NCBI RefSeq assembly: GCF_028583425.1
Contig: NC_072801.1
Coordinates: 60,837,766-60,901,765, forward strand
DNA length: 64,000 nucleotides
Source: Eublepharis macularius
Taxonomy: Eukaryota; Chordata; Lepidosauria; Squamata; Eublepharidae
Direction: 5' to 3'
The notes beneath the pieces were generated by a model. The model saw only the letters and a list, made by a program, of their open reading frames with translations. It was not told the DNA's origin and did no database searches. Position 1 is the first letter of the stretch. Each line of letters opens with the position of its first letter. This document shows positions 42,451 to 51,351 of this stretch, in pieces. The translations under genes and the position numbers were made by a program.

Positions 42451-45400
42451 GTATGGAGTGTAAAGTTTTATCTTGGAATGTAAATGGACTAAACTCACCG
42501 AATAAGAGAAAAAATATTTTCCACTGGCTATTAAAACAAAAATGTGACATTGTTTGTTTGCAAGAGACCCATATCAGAAAGCAGGATGTAAAATATTTAA
42601 AATCAGGAAAATTGGGCAAAGAATTTGTAGCGGCCTCCAATAAGAAAAAAAGAGGAGTGGTGTTGTACATAAAAGAGGAGCTACAGCCAAAATTTGTAAT
42701 GAAAGATGTGGAAGCCAGATTTATTGCAGTGGAATGTACTTGGGACTTAAAGAGAGTGTTGGTAGTCGGAGTTTATGCACCTAACGGTGCAAAGGAAAGC
42801 TTCTTTGAGGATTTGAGGAAGCAACTAGATGATCTTTCATACGACCAGATAATTCTTGCCGGAGACTTCAATGGAGTGACGAACTTGGAATTAGATAAAA
42901 AGACAACAACTGCACAAAAGAAAAGAGGACTATTACCAAAGCTCTTTTTTGACTTGATACAACAGGAGACTTTAGAAGATGTATGGAGAAGAGAATATCC
43001 TAAAAGTAGACAATTTACTTTTTATTCTGCAAGGCACTGTACACTATCAAGAATTGATATGATCTGGGCCTCAAAAGACTTAGCGTTATGGACTAAGGAG
43101 GTAGAAATAATGCCGATGGTAGGCTCAGATCATAATCCAATCATGTGGAAATTAGGGAAAAGGAGAAAAAGGAAAGCATGGAGAATAAATGAGGACTTGC
43201 TACAGGAAGGAGAGAATATGGAGATGTTGAGAAGAGAGACAAAGTTCTTCATACAATACAACGTAAATAAAGAAGTACCAACTGACAAAGTTTGGGACGC
43301 TTATAAGGCGGTTATAAGGGGCATACTAATGGACTTAAATGGTAGAGCAAGAAAAAAGAAAGAGGAGAAAAGACAAGAGATTGAGGAGAAAATAAAAGCC
43401 AAAGAAACACAGTTAAAAAAGAGACCAGGGAAAAAGAAATTATATCAGGAAATTAAAATACTTCAAGAACAGTTAACAGCAATGAATAATAAGGAATTGG
43501 AGTGGAATCTTAAAAGATTGAATCAGAAAGCGTTTGAAGGTGCAAATAAACCTGGGAAGTATTTGGCATGGCAACTGAAGAAGAGAAGGGAAAAGAAAAT
43601 AATAAATAGAATTTGCGAAGATAATAAAACGTATTTGGAACAGACTACCATTAGTAGAGCCTTTTACAAATTCTACGCTAAGTTGTATAATAAGAAAGAG
43701 GTAAATAAAGAGTCAATAGCGTTATATTTGGAGAAAATGAAACTTCCAGTAATTTCGGAAGCTTGGAGAAAGAAACTGAACAGTGAAGTAACAGATGAGG
43801 AACTAAACAAGGCAATACAATCTGCAAATCTAGGAAAGGCGCCAGGGCCAGATGGACTTACAGCGAAATTTTATAAGGTAATGGCCAATGAACTGGCACC
43901 ATTCCTAAAAGAGGTGATCAATGGAGTTTTAAAGGACCAGCGGATTCCAGATACCTGGAATGAAGCGAATATATCATTGATCCCCAAAGAGGGCCAAGAC
44001 TTGACTAATGTGAAAAACTACAGACCTATATCGCTACTTAACAATGATTATAAAATCTTTGCGAAGATACTGGCGGAGAGACTGAAGGGGTGGCTTTCGG
44101 AAGTCATTGAGGAGGAACAAGCAGGCTTTTTGCCAGACAGACAAATCAGAGACAATTTAAGGACAGTGATTAATGCTATTGAATATTATGACAAGCGTTG
44201 TGACAAAGAGGTTGGTTTCTTCTTTGTTGATGCTGAAAAGGCGTTTGATAATTTAAACTGGGACTTTATGTTTGCCACTATGGAAAAGCTACAATTGGGA
44301 GAAAGATTCATTAGAGCAATTAAGGAAATTTACAGAGACCAGACTGCAGCAATTGTGGTGAATGATGAAGCGACTAAGAAATTGATTATAAGTAAAGGAA
44401 CAAGACAAGGTTGCCCGTTGTCTCCACTGCTGTTCATTTTGGTATTGGAGATCCTGATGATACAAATACGACAAGATGAAAAAATTCGAGGAATTAAAAT
44501 AAAGGACTATTCATATAAGGTCAGAGCATTTGCGGATGACATAATGTTAATTGTAGAAGACCCATTGGAGAACATGCCAAAAGTGATAGATAAGATTAAG
44601 GAGTTCGGAGACTTGGCAGGTTTTTATATTAATAAAAAGAAGTCAAAGATACTATGCAAAAATATGACTAAGCAGAAACAACAATTGTTAACGGAAATAA
44701 CGGATTGTGAAGTAACAAGTGAGGTGAAATATTTGGGAATCGAACTGACTGCTAAGAATATAGACTTATTTAAAAACAACTATGAAAAACTATGGACTCA
44801 GATAGAGAGAGATTTGATTAAATGGAACAGACTAAATTTGTCATGGTTGGGAAGGATTGCAGCAGTTAAGATGAATGTGTTACCAAGAGTAATGTTTTTG
44901 CTACAGACAATACCAATCATCAGTGACTCTAAGCAATTTGAAAAATGGCAGAGGAAAATATCAGACTTTGTATGGGCAGGCAAGAAGCCTCGAGTGAAAA
45001 TGAAAGTTTTACAAGATGCAAAGGAAAGAGGCGGAATGCAACTGCCCAATCTAAGACTTTACCATGACGCAATTTGCTTGGTGTGGTTGAAGGAGTGGAT
45101 GACGCTAAAGAATAAGAAATTACTAGCCCTAGAGGGATACAAAAAAATATTTGGATGGCACGCATACTTATGGCATGATAAAGTAAAGGCAAACTCGATG
45201 TTCCTGCATCACTATATACGGAGAAGTTTATATATAATCTGGAAGAAGTATAGAATCTATCTGGAAGAAGGAACCCCTTTGTGGGTAGTTCCATATGAGG
45301 TGATAGATCCGAGAGCTGTTGATAATGAGCAACAATGTCTAACTTATAAAGAAATAACTAGAACTGAAGAATCTAAACTCAGAATAAAGACTCAGGAGGA

Positions 45401-46208
45401 ACTATCACCTTATTATGATTGGTTCCAGTATAGACAGATTAGAGATTTATATAACTCGGACTCTGCAAAGGGAGGTATACGAACAGAAAACTCGGAACTA
45501 GAGCAGACCCTTCTTAAAGAGGACAAGAAAAGAATATCTAAGGTATACCAAGCACTGCTGAAATGGTATACTGAGGATGAAATAGTTAAAGGACAAATGG
45601 TGAAATGGGCCATAAATTTCAACAAAGAAATAACAATGGAGGCATGGGAATACTTGTGGAAGACTACAATGAAGACAACGACATGCACTAGTATTAAAGA
45701 GAACATTTACAAAATGATTTACCGTTGGTACATGACACCAAAGAAGATTGCGCTAGGGAATTTGAACACTTCTAATAAATGCTGGAAATGCAGGAAGCAT
45801 GAGGGCTCCCTCTACCATATGTGGTGGACGTGTGAGGTAGCTAGGCAGTACTGGGGGGAAATAATAAGAGAAATGAGTGAGATTTTACAATTTCAAATTA
45901 ATAAGAACCCAGAACTCCTGCTACTAAACTTGGGAATGGAGGGAATTCCAGCCCATCACAGGACGTTGATATTTTACATGACGGCAGCAGCTAGACTTTT
46001 GTATGCGCAAAAATGGAAAATACAAGAAGTGCCAACCATTGAAGATTGGATCCACAAATTGCTGTATATGGCAGAAATGGACAAAATGACAAGAAAATTG
46101 AGAAACCTGGACTCAGGACAGTTTAACACAGACTGGGAGAAGCTGAAACAATATTTGGAGAAAAAATGGGAGGTGGGAGGAGAACTGTGGCAGTTTGAGA
46201 ACTACTGA
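42447..46208 (+). CDS. L1-A ORF2 protein (endonuclease plus reverse transcriptase)
   Basis: A 1253-residue protein that nicks target DNA and copies L1 RNA at the nick. The apurinic/apyrimidinic-type endonuclease is residues 1-235: N11 in SWNVNGLN, E40 in LQETH, D140 in AGDFNG, and D228-H229 in SDHNP, matching the metal-binding and catalytic residues of the family. The reverse transcriptase has NYRPISLL, D595 in FVDAEKAFD, GTRQGCPLSPLLF, and F-A-D-D at 695-698 (F in place of the common Y). The C-terminal Cys segment is C1112-x2-C1115-x8-H1124-x4-C1129. The start overlaps the ORF1 stop (ATGA), implying termination-reinitiation. No stop or shift, so it may be active. Confidence 0.96.
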   Translation: MSMECKVLSWNVNGLNSPNKRKNIFHWLLKQKCDIVCLQETHIRKQDVKYLKSGKLGKEFVAASNKKKRGVVLYIKEELQPKFVMKDVEARFIAVECTWDLKRVLVVGVYAPNGAKESFFEDLRKQLDDLSYDQIILAGDFNGVTNLELDKKTTTAQKKRGLLPKLFFDLIQQETLEDVWRREYPKSRQFTFYSARHCTLSRIDMIWASKDLALWTKEVEIMPMVGSDHNPIMWKLGKRRKRKAWRINEDLLQEGENMEMLRRETKFFIQYNVNKEVPTDKVWDAYKAVIRGILMDLNGRARKKKEEKRQEIEEKIKAKETQLKKRPGKKKLYQEIKILQEQLTAMNNKELEWNLKRLNQKAFEGANKPGKYLAWQLKKRREKKIINRICEDNKTYLEQTTISRAFYKFYAKLYNKKEVNKESIALYLEKMKLPVISEAWRKKLNSEVTDEELNKAIQSANLGKAPGPDGLTAKFYKVMANELAPFLKEVINGVLKDQRIPDTWNEANISLIPKEGQDLTNVKNYRPISLLNNDYKIFAKILAERLKGWLSEVIEEEQAGFLPDRQIRDNLRTVINAIEYYDKRCDKEVGFFFVDAEKAFDNLNWDFMFATMEKLQLGERFIRAIKEIYRDQTAAIVVNDEATKKLIISKGTRQGCPLSPLLFILVLEILMIQIRQDEKIRGIKIKDYSYKVRAFADDIMLIVEDPLENMPKVIDKIKEFGDLAGFYINKKKSKILCKNMTKQKQQLLTEITDCEVTSEVKYLGIELTAKNIDLFKNNYEKLWTQIERDLIKWNRLNLSWLGRIAAVKMNVLPRVMFLLQTIPIISDSKQFEKWQRKISDFVWAGKKPRVKMKVLQDAKERGGMQLPNLRLYHDAICLVWLKEWMTLKNKKLLALEGYKKIFGWHAYLWHDKVKANSMFLHHYIRRSLYIIWKKYRIYLEEGTPLWVVPYEVIDPRAVDNEQQCLTYKEITRTEESKLRIKTQEELSPYYDWFQYRQIRDLYNSDSAKGGIRTENSELEQTLLKEDKKRISKVYQALLKWYTEDEIVKGQMVKWAINFNKEITMEAWEYLWKTTMKTTTCTSIKENIYKMIYRWYMTPKKIALGNLNTSNKCWKCRKHEGSLYHMWWTCEVARQYWGEIIREMSEILQFQINKNPELLLLNLGMEGIPAHHRTLIFYMTAAARLLYAQKWKIQEVPTIEDWIHKLLYMAEMDKMTRKLRNLDSGQFNTDWEKLKQYLEKKWEVGGELWQFENY

Positions 46209-46922
46209 AGTACAATAAAATGTAGAGGGGGGTGACTTTACCGGGGAGGAGAAGAGGTAAAAGAGAATTTCTAAGCAGTTATGATATTAGATTGATATAT
46301 ATAGAATAATAAATAGAATATTGATAGAAAATAATTAATCATAAGGGTTAACTATAAGGATTGATTAACTAGTAATATTTTCTTTTTGATTCCGTACAGT
46401 GTACCAAACTGAATATGTTTATTTGAAGTTGTATATGAGTCAAATTGATTGATATCATATATAGACTTATGATTGAAGGGGAATAGAAATACTAATGTAA
46501 ACAAATATAACTAAAATAGAAAGAAGAAGATAGAATGAATAACATATAGAGTATAAGTTAAACTGGCTGATTTATATGAATGTATGGTTTACATAGTTTA
46601 TGATATATAGAAATATTTGAAAGTGAAATAATGAAAAATGGGATAAATTGTTTATCCATTATGGAAAAAGGGACTCATAGTCAGGGTACAGAGTATTAAA
46701 AATAGTTAAAGAAGTATTGCTTAGAATAAAGGGAGAATATATATTTGTTAGATAGAGGAATATATAAAGAGTAAGGGAAAAGGGATAAAGGGTTGGAAAA
46801 CTGTTGGAAGTCAACAAAATGGGGGGGGAAAGGGAGGGGGTTAGAAATTGGGAAATGGGAATATTGACAGTAATGTGTAAACATTTGATCCTAACCCAAT
46901 AAAAAAATTTTCAAAAAAAAAA
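46209..46922 (+). other. L1-A 3' untranslated region and A-rich tail
   Basis: AT-rich and noncoding. It includes a GGGGGGGAAAGGGAGGGGG purine tract near 46821, similar to the G-rich stretch known in L1 3' regions. It ends CCCAATAAAAAAATTTTC followed by an A run. Confidence 0.8.
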
Positions 46923-46940
46923 AACTTTCTTCATTGCCTG

Positions 46941-47400
46941 ACTTTCACATCCATACATAGTAATGGGGAATATGGTTGGATTATCTTGTTCTTGGTCCCC
47001 AGAGAGACATCTTTATCTTTAAGGATCTTTTCTAGTTCCCTCACAGCTGTTCTTTCAAATCTCTGTCTTCTGATTTCTTCATTGCAGTCTCCCTTTTGGT
47101 TGATGATGAGCCAAGGAATAGAAAATCTTGGACAATTTCAATTTCCTCATTGTCAACTTTAAAATTGTGTAATTCGTCAGTAATCATTACTTTTGTCTTC
47201 TTGATGTTCAGCTGTAGTCCTGCTTCAGTGCTTTCTCCTTTAACCTTCATCAGTAGTAAATAGATGTTGTGGCACCCCCATTTCTCTTAACACACTTCAT
47301 ACCTTTTCATGATCCACAGAGTCAAAAGCTCTGTTGTAATTTATAAACACAGTCTGATTTTCTTCTGAAATTCCCTGGCGCATGTTTGTCAAGTGCTGGG
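46941..47400 (-). pseudogene. RTE-BovB LINE remnant, reverse transcriptase part
   Basis: On the minus strand, GLQLNIKKTKVM and EIVQDFLFLGSS (47250-47041) are the BovB reverse transcriptase segment after the active site. Further upstream (47370-47270) is a FINY.RAFDSVDHEKV-like segment with a stop. Together with 40350-40752 this is one 5'-truncated BovB copy, split by L1-A. Confidence 0.85.
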
Positions 47401-47783
47401 AGATGCAATGTTAGATAGGAAATGTAGTTTTAAATGACAGAGCCAGCGGAGATCGCACTGGAGGGGATGGATTCTCTCACAGTCCTCCACTGCCTCTGGC
47501 ATGCTGGACTGTCTTCCCTTCCAGAGTCTTTCTCTGCCTCGCTGCTTAAAATTTCAAATTAACTGAGACTTTCACTCTCTGCCTTACAAACTTTTGGGAG
47601 ATATTGTTATCAGAATAAAATGAAGGAGGGGAGAAAAATGTGGTATTTTGTTTTGGGTTCCCATTGTAGAGAAAGGGAAAAAGCAGGGTATAAATATCGA
47701 AATACAAAAATATTTAAGTAGTCTGATTGTTTCGGGCAGATCACAAGAGGATTAGCATCTTCCTTTCCTTCTCCTGTGCACAG
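47401..47783. other. Intron sequence before the transmembrane exon, nothing recognised
   Basis: Ends in the acceptor CTTCCTTTCCTTCTCCTGTGCACAG. No additional exon. Confidence 0.45.
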
Positions 47784-47911
47784 ATCCCCCAGAAACCATG
47801 GATTATGCCCAAGTCAACAACATCCGTTTTGCTATAGGAGTTGTGATTCTTCTCCTCCTCACATATATTGTGACTTCTGATTATCTCTTCTGGAAGGAAC
47901 AAGGACGTAAG
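47784..47911 (+). CDS. Transmembrane exon of LRC-type receptor (N-x-I-R activating type)
   Basis: Good acceptor TTTCCTTCTCCTGTGCACAG|AT, phase 1, matching the donors of the Ig exons. Translation: D-P-P-E-T-M-D-Y-A-Q-V, then NNIRFAIGVVILLLL and TYIVTSDYLFWKEQGRK. An Arg at the outer end of the helix after N-N-I is the mark of activating members (NKp46, FCAR, GPVI, OSCAR, LILRA have N-L-I/V-R), which pair with FcR-gamma through it. The 3' end is uncertain: donor GTGGTA after AAG (47912, phase 0), donor GTAAGG at 47907 (phase 1), or no splice, with the frame running to a TAG at 47975-47977 and adding 21 residues. It lies 8.7 kb after Ig exon 7 because of L1-A. Confidence 0.88.
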
Positions 47912-47977
47912 GTGGTATGTTTTTCAAACCTTTCTGTCTGGTGTACCTTTCCAAAGAAAACAGAACCTGAGTTATAG

Positions 47978-48486
47978 GAGACTTGGCTGGATTCCTAAAG
48001 GACTTCAAAGGACCACCTCTTAGTGCTTTGTATCCCAGGTTTAGGGCCAAGCTAGATGGCATGATTTTTATCAAACCTGTCTCAATTTCCACACATCCAC
48101 CCAGCAATTGTATGGAATGTCATTTTAAAAATTAGCCGGAGCCTGATTCTGTGTATTACTACAGGGTGGGGAGAGGAGGGGCTCCCGCACCATTTTCATA
48201 AGCCAAAATGACCCCTGGGGAAGACTTATGTTCTCCCCTTTTGCAGGTGCTGTGTGACTGCTGGCCAAATGAAGGGAGTTCATCTGGACCCGACTCCTTA
48301 AAAATCACATCTAGTTCAGCCCTTATTCTCACTCTTCAGAATCCCTGCTATAATATCTTTAGTGGTGGGGCTAGGAGTCCCTTTGCCCAGGTGATCAGAG
48401 AGCCGATCAGAGCAGACAGTCCTAAGCTCTAGGGAGTAAAGAAGCTGACTCAACAGAATTCCAAATCACAATGAAATGGCGCATAG
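47978..48486. other. Intron or 3' sequence after the transmembrane exon, nothing recognised
   Basis: If the transmembrane exon is terminal, this would be its 3' untranslated region. I see no AATAAA shortly after the stop. The 74-codon frame at 48208 has no domain pattern. Confidence 0.35.
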
Positions 48487-48960
48487 GGATGCCAGTCCCC
48501 CGCCAGGTGCAGGGGATCCCCCACTCCCACCCTCCACCCCCTGCCTACCTGGCCAGTGGGGGGGAACACGCCTCCCGGGGCACACTCCTAGGCTGCGTGG
48601 CATGCTCATGCATGCCATAGCAGCCCAATTCAAGCTGGATTAGGATCCAAATGGGCTCAATTCGGCCCCAAATGGAAAGAAATCAGCCCATTGTGGAGTG
48701 CAGGAGCATTCCAGGACCCATCACGGTACCCTGGCAGCACTCCCGTGCTCTGCAGAAGGCCAATTTGGCCCCAAACAGACCAAAATCAGGCCACTGCGGA
48801 GCACAGGGGCACTTCCATGGGTGGCACAAAGCCTGCGCAATGACGTCACTTCCCAGAAGTGACATCATTGCGTAGCCTGAGAGTGCGAAGACAACTCCAA
48901 AGATGATTACCAGGTCTCTCGCCTCCCACCCAGAGGGTAAGGAACCTGCAACCCTCGTCT
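48487..48960. mobile_element. MITE-like repeat (GATGACATCACTTCC family)
   Basis: Starts TAGGGATGCCAGTCCCCCGC and ends AAGGAACCTGCAACCCTC. It contains GGGGATCCCCCACTCCCACC, CCCAAATGGGCTCAATTCGG-type units repeated, and ATGACGTCACTTCCCAGAAGTGACATCATTG, a TGACGTCA-centred dyad. Confidence 0.6.
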
Positions 48961-49528
48961 CCATGTGTACCCAGCTGTATCTGTTATGCAAATTTCAAAT
49001 CTAACAGTCTTGTTATGTTTCTGGTTCTTATATTTTCAGTAACATATATTTACATTGAACAGGTTTTGTGTGACATTTCTAGAGATGCTGGAACCACTGG
49101 CTAAGATGGAAATCAAGTGCAGCTTTCTGAATCAGCACTCCATGACAACCGTAAAGTTTCCTGAAGATGTGTATGAAATCATATCAGAAGCACCTCTTTT
49201 TAAGACATTCCAATAAGCATCACCTTCCTTTGACTATGTCCACCAATGACTAGTTTAAAGATTTTAAATTTCTTCCTTTTTCATGCAAAGGATGTCAGAG
49301 AACTTTACAAATGCAACTGCCCATGCACATTACAGAAAGAGGGTATTTATGGTTACAAATTAGAACCCTAAATCTCTGCATTCTTTATCTTTGGGCACTA
49401 ATTGAAACCACACTGCCTCTTTTTTTCCTCTACGAATGCTAAAAGCAGCACTCTCTATTTCAATCATTTCTGTTAATGGCCTAGTGAAATTTTTAGGCAG
49501 ATTTCTTTTCCTCTCCCTTTGAACTGCA
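48961..49528. other. Intron or 3' sequence, nothing recognised
   Basis: AT-rich sequence. No exon or identifiable element before the L1 remnant. Confidence 0.35.
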
Positions 49529-49713
49529 TTGTTTACTAGATATATTGCAGTGTCTGAATTTCAGCATTCTAATTGTGAAATCAGTTTATATGATACGTTA
49601 TACTGTTGTTGTTGCATTATCCTACATGGAATTCATAATTATTTATGGATTAAGAAATCATTAAAAACTATTCAAAGACAAGATGGCACTCATATTTTGA
49701 GGGATGGACTGTT
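49529..49713 (+). pseudogene. Old L1 ORF2 remnant, left part
   Basis: The frame reads KSLKTIQRQDGTHILRDGLL and RIWS before L1-C interrupts it. It continues at 55376 with an AETELSLPVLPLISSIEA-type stretch after a small shift. The pattern fits the C-terminal third of a third L1 lineage. Decayed. Confidence 0.6.
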
Positions 49714-49840
49714 AAGAATATGGTCTCGAGGGGGCGGGGCGTCAGCGTGTATGCTAGACGCGTGAGTTTCAGGCTCCTGGATCTTCCCTTCCCCCGACTG
49801 AATTATTAGCTCCTTAAAGTGATCCTAACAAGCTACAACT

Positions 49841-50815
49841 ATGGGCAAGACAGGAGGAAATAAAAATAAATCTTCAGAGCCGATTTCACAATCAGTAAAA
49901 ACCTTTTTTTCGGCGGGAGAGCACAGAAACAGCGCTGCAGCTGAACCCCACTCTACAGCCAAAATGGCCTCCGTCATTGCTGAGGAAATAACTGACACAG
50001 AAACCCAGGTACAAGAAACAAACCTAAGTATTAAAATAGATCAACTGGAAGATAAAATTGCCAATAGAATGGAGAGACTTCTGAAACCTATGAAGGATCA
50101 ATTGACTGCAATATCTGAGTCTCTCCAGCAAGTAACTCGCACTGCAGACTCTGCTTTAGAGCTTAGCTTGTCCTTGCAAAAAGAAACACGCACTCTGCAG
50201 GCTAGCGAGAGCTGGATGAGAAATAAAATCATGGACCTGGAAAATAAATGGAAATCAAATAATTTAAAATTTCGCGGATTCTCAGAATCAGAAGAAGGCT
50301 CAACTGAGTTAATAGTCTTCCTTTCAGGATGGCTGGCTCAGGAACTACAATTGGAAGACGGTGTGGCACCAAATATTGTAGCTGCGTATAGGATGGGCTC
50401 CCTCCGCAACTTAAGAAAAAACACTAACAGAGATATTATTGTTACGTTTATGGACTCACGTACTAAAGAGAAAATCCTTCAAGAGGCTAGAAAAAGAGGC
50501 TTTTTACTTTTTCAAGGGCAGAGAATTCAAGTTTTCCAGGACTTGTCAAGCGAAACCCTTTTGCAGAGAAGAGAGCTTAAACCCATAACCACTCAACTAA
50601 ACAGCGCAAACATCAGATACAAATGGGTGGCCTCCTCTAAACTCCAAGTAGTACATCAGGGAAGAACTCTTCAAGCAACGGATCTGTTATCTGGCACATC
50701 TCTTCTTAAGGAACTGAACTTATCCTCACCGGATCTGAACAAAAGCTCTACTGTCGCACAGAAATCCTCCACTATGACGGGATGGGCCACGATACCGATG
50801 AAAACAACTGCCTGA
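49841..50815 (+). CDS. L1-C ORF1 protein (RNA-binding chaperone)
   Basis: 324 residues. After a basic start (MGKTGGNKNKSSEPISQS) comes a heptad-like coiled coil (about residues 60-145: NLSIKIDQLEDKIANRMERL onwards). The RRM region starts LKFRGFSESEEGSTELI and holds YRMGSLRNL and RDIIVTFMDSRTKEKIL. The C-terminal domain has ANIRYKWVASSKLQVVHQGR. A Ser/Thr-rich tail follows. Length is close to mammalian ORF1. The start follows AAGCTACAACT and is the first ATG in the frame. No internal stop. Confidence 0.92.
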   Translation: MGKTGGNKNKSSEPISQSVKTFFSAGEHRNSAAAEPHSTAKMASVIAEEITDTETQVQETNLSIKIDQLEDKIANRMERLLKPMKDQLTAISESLQQVTRTADSALELSLSLQKETRTLQASESWMRNKIMDLENKWKSNNLKFRGFSESEEGSTELIVFLSGWLAQELQLEDGVAPNIVAAYRMGSLRNLRKNTNRDIIVTFMDSRTKEKILQEARKRGFLLFQGQRIQVFQDLSSETLLQRRELKPITTQLNSANIRYKWVASSKLQVVHQGRTLQATDLLSGTSLLKELNLSSPDLNKSSTVAQKSSTMTGWATIPMKTTA

Positions 50816-51351
50816 GGGAGAAAATGCATGCAAGCAACCATCATTTCTTAGAGTTTTTCTCTAGCGTTTCTGTCTGTCAATATTGTTCTTGCCCCTAACA
50901 TTTCTTCTTCTTCTCTATCTGTAGCTTCAGACCTTTCTGTAACTGTAGTCCTCATCTCTTTTCTACTTCTTCAGTCGGGGGGGGGAGGGGGGCTAAACCT
51001 GGTACTCATTTTAGTTCCCAGTTGTATAGGATCCTCCAGAAAAGGGGAGAACCTAACCATTCTCCTTATTTGTGTTAACACAGGCAGTTTAGACCTGTGC
51101 CTCTGGAGAGATTGCTCCTTCACACGAAGGAGCAGTATTATGTTAACTGGTGTTTTGTTTTTGTTCAAGGGGGTGGGATGGGGTTATTGTATTAATGTTA
51201 CAGTTCTGTTTGACAACATATATTATGCAATATTGGAGGAACCATACAGAGTAGCTGAAAATAGGTTATCAAAGACTCAGAGGATGCCTTATTTCCTCAT
51301 GCTCACAGAGTTTTATCTGTCCATTATATCATTCTATTTAACACATAACTA
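50816..51351 (+). other. L1-C inter-ORF spacer
   Basis: 536 bp with stops in the ORF2 frame right up to its ATG (ACATAACTA before ATG). It contains a GTCGGGGGGGGGAGGGGGG tract near 50977 and T-rich sequence. A 70-codon frame at 51140 has no recognisable domain. Such a long spacer is unlike L1-A here, where the ORFs overlap. Confidence 0.75.

Larger units (their letters stand above)
40753..46922 (+). mobile_element. Full-length L1 LINE (L1-A), both ORFs open
   Basis: Bounded by an 18-bp target duplication AACTTTCTTCATTGCCTG at 40735-40752 and 46923-46940. It has a 915-bp 5' untranslated region (starting GGGGACTTCCGGTTTGGG), ORF1, ORF2 overlapping it by ATGA, a 714-bp AT-rich 3' region and an A-rich tail after AATAAAAAAATTTTC. 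The perfect duplication and open frames point to a recent insertion by target-primed reverse transcription. It landed in an antisense BovB remnant. Confidence 0.95.
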
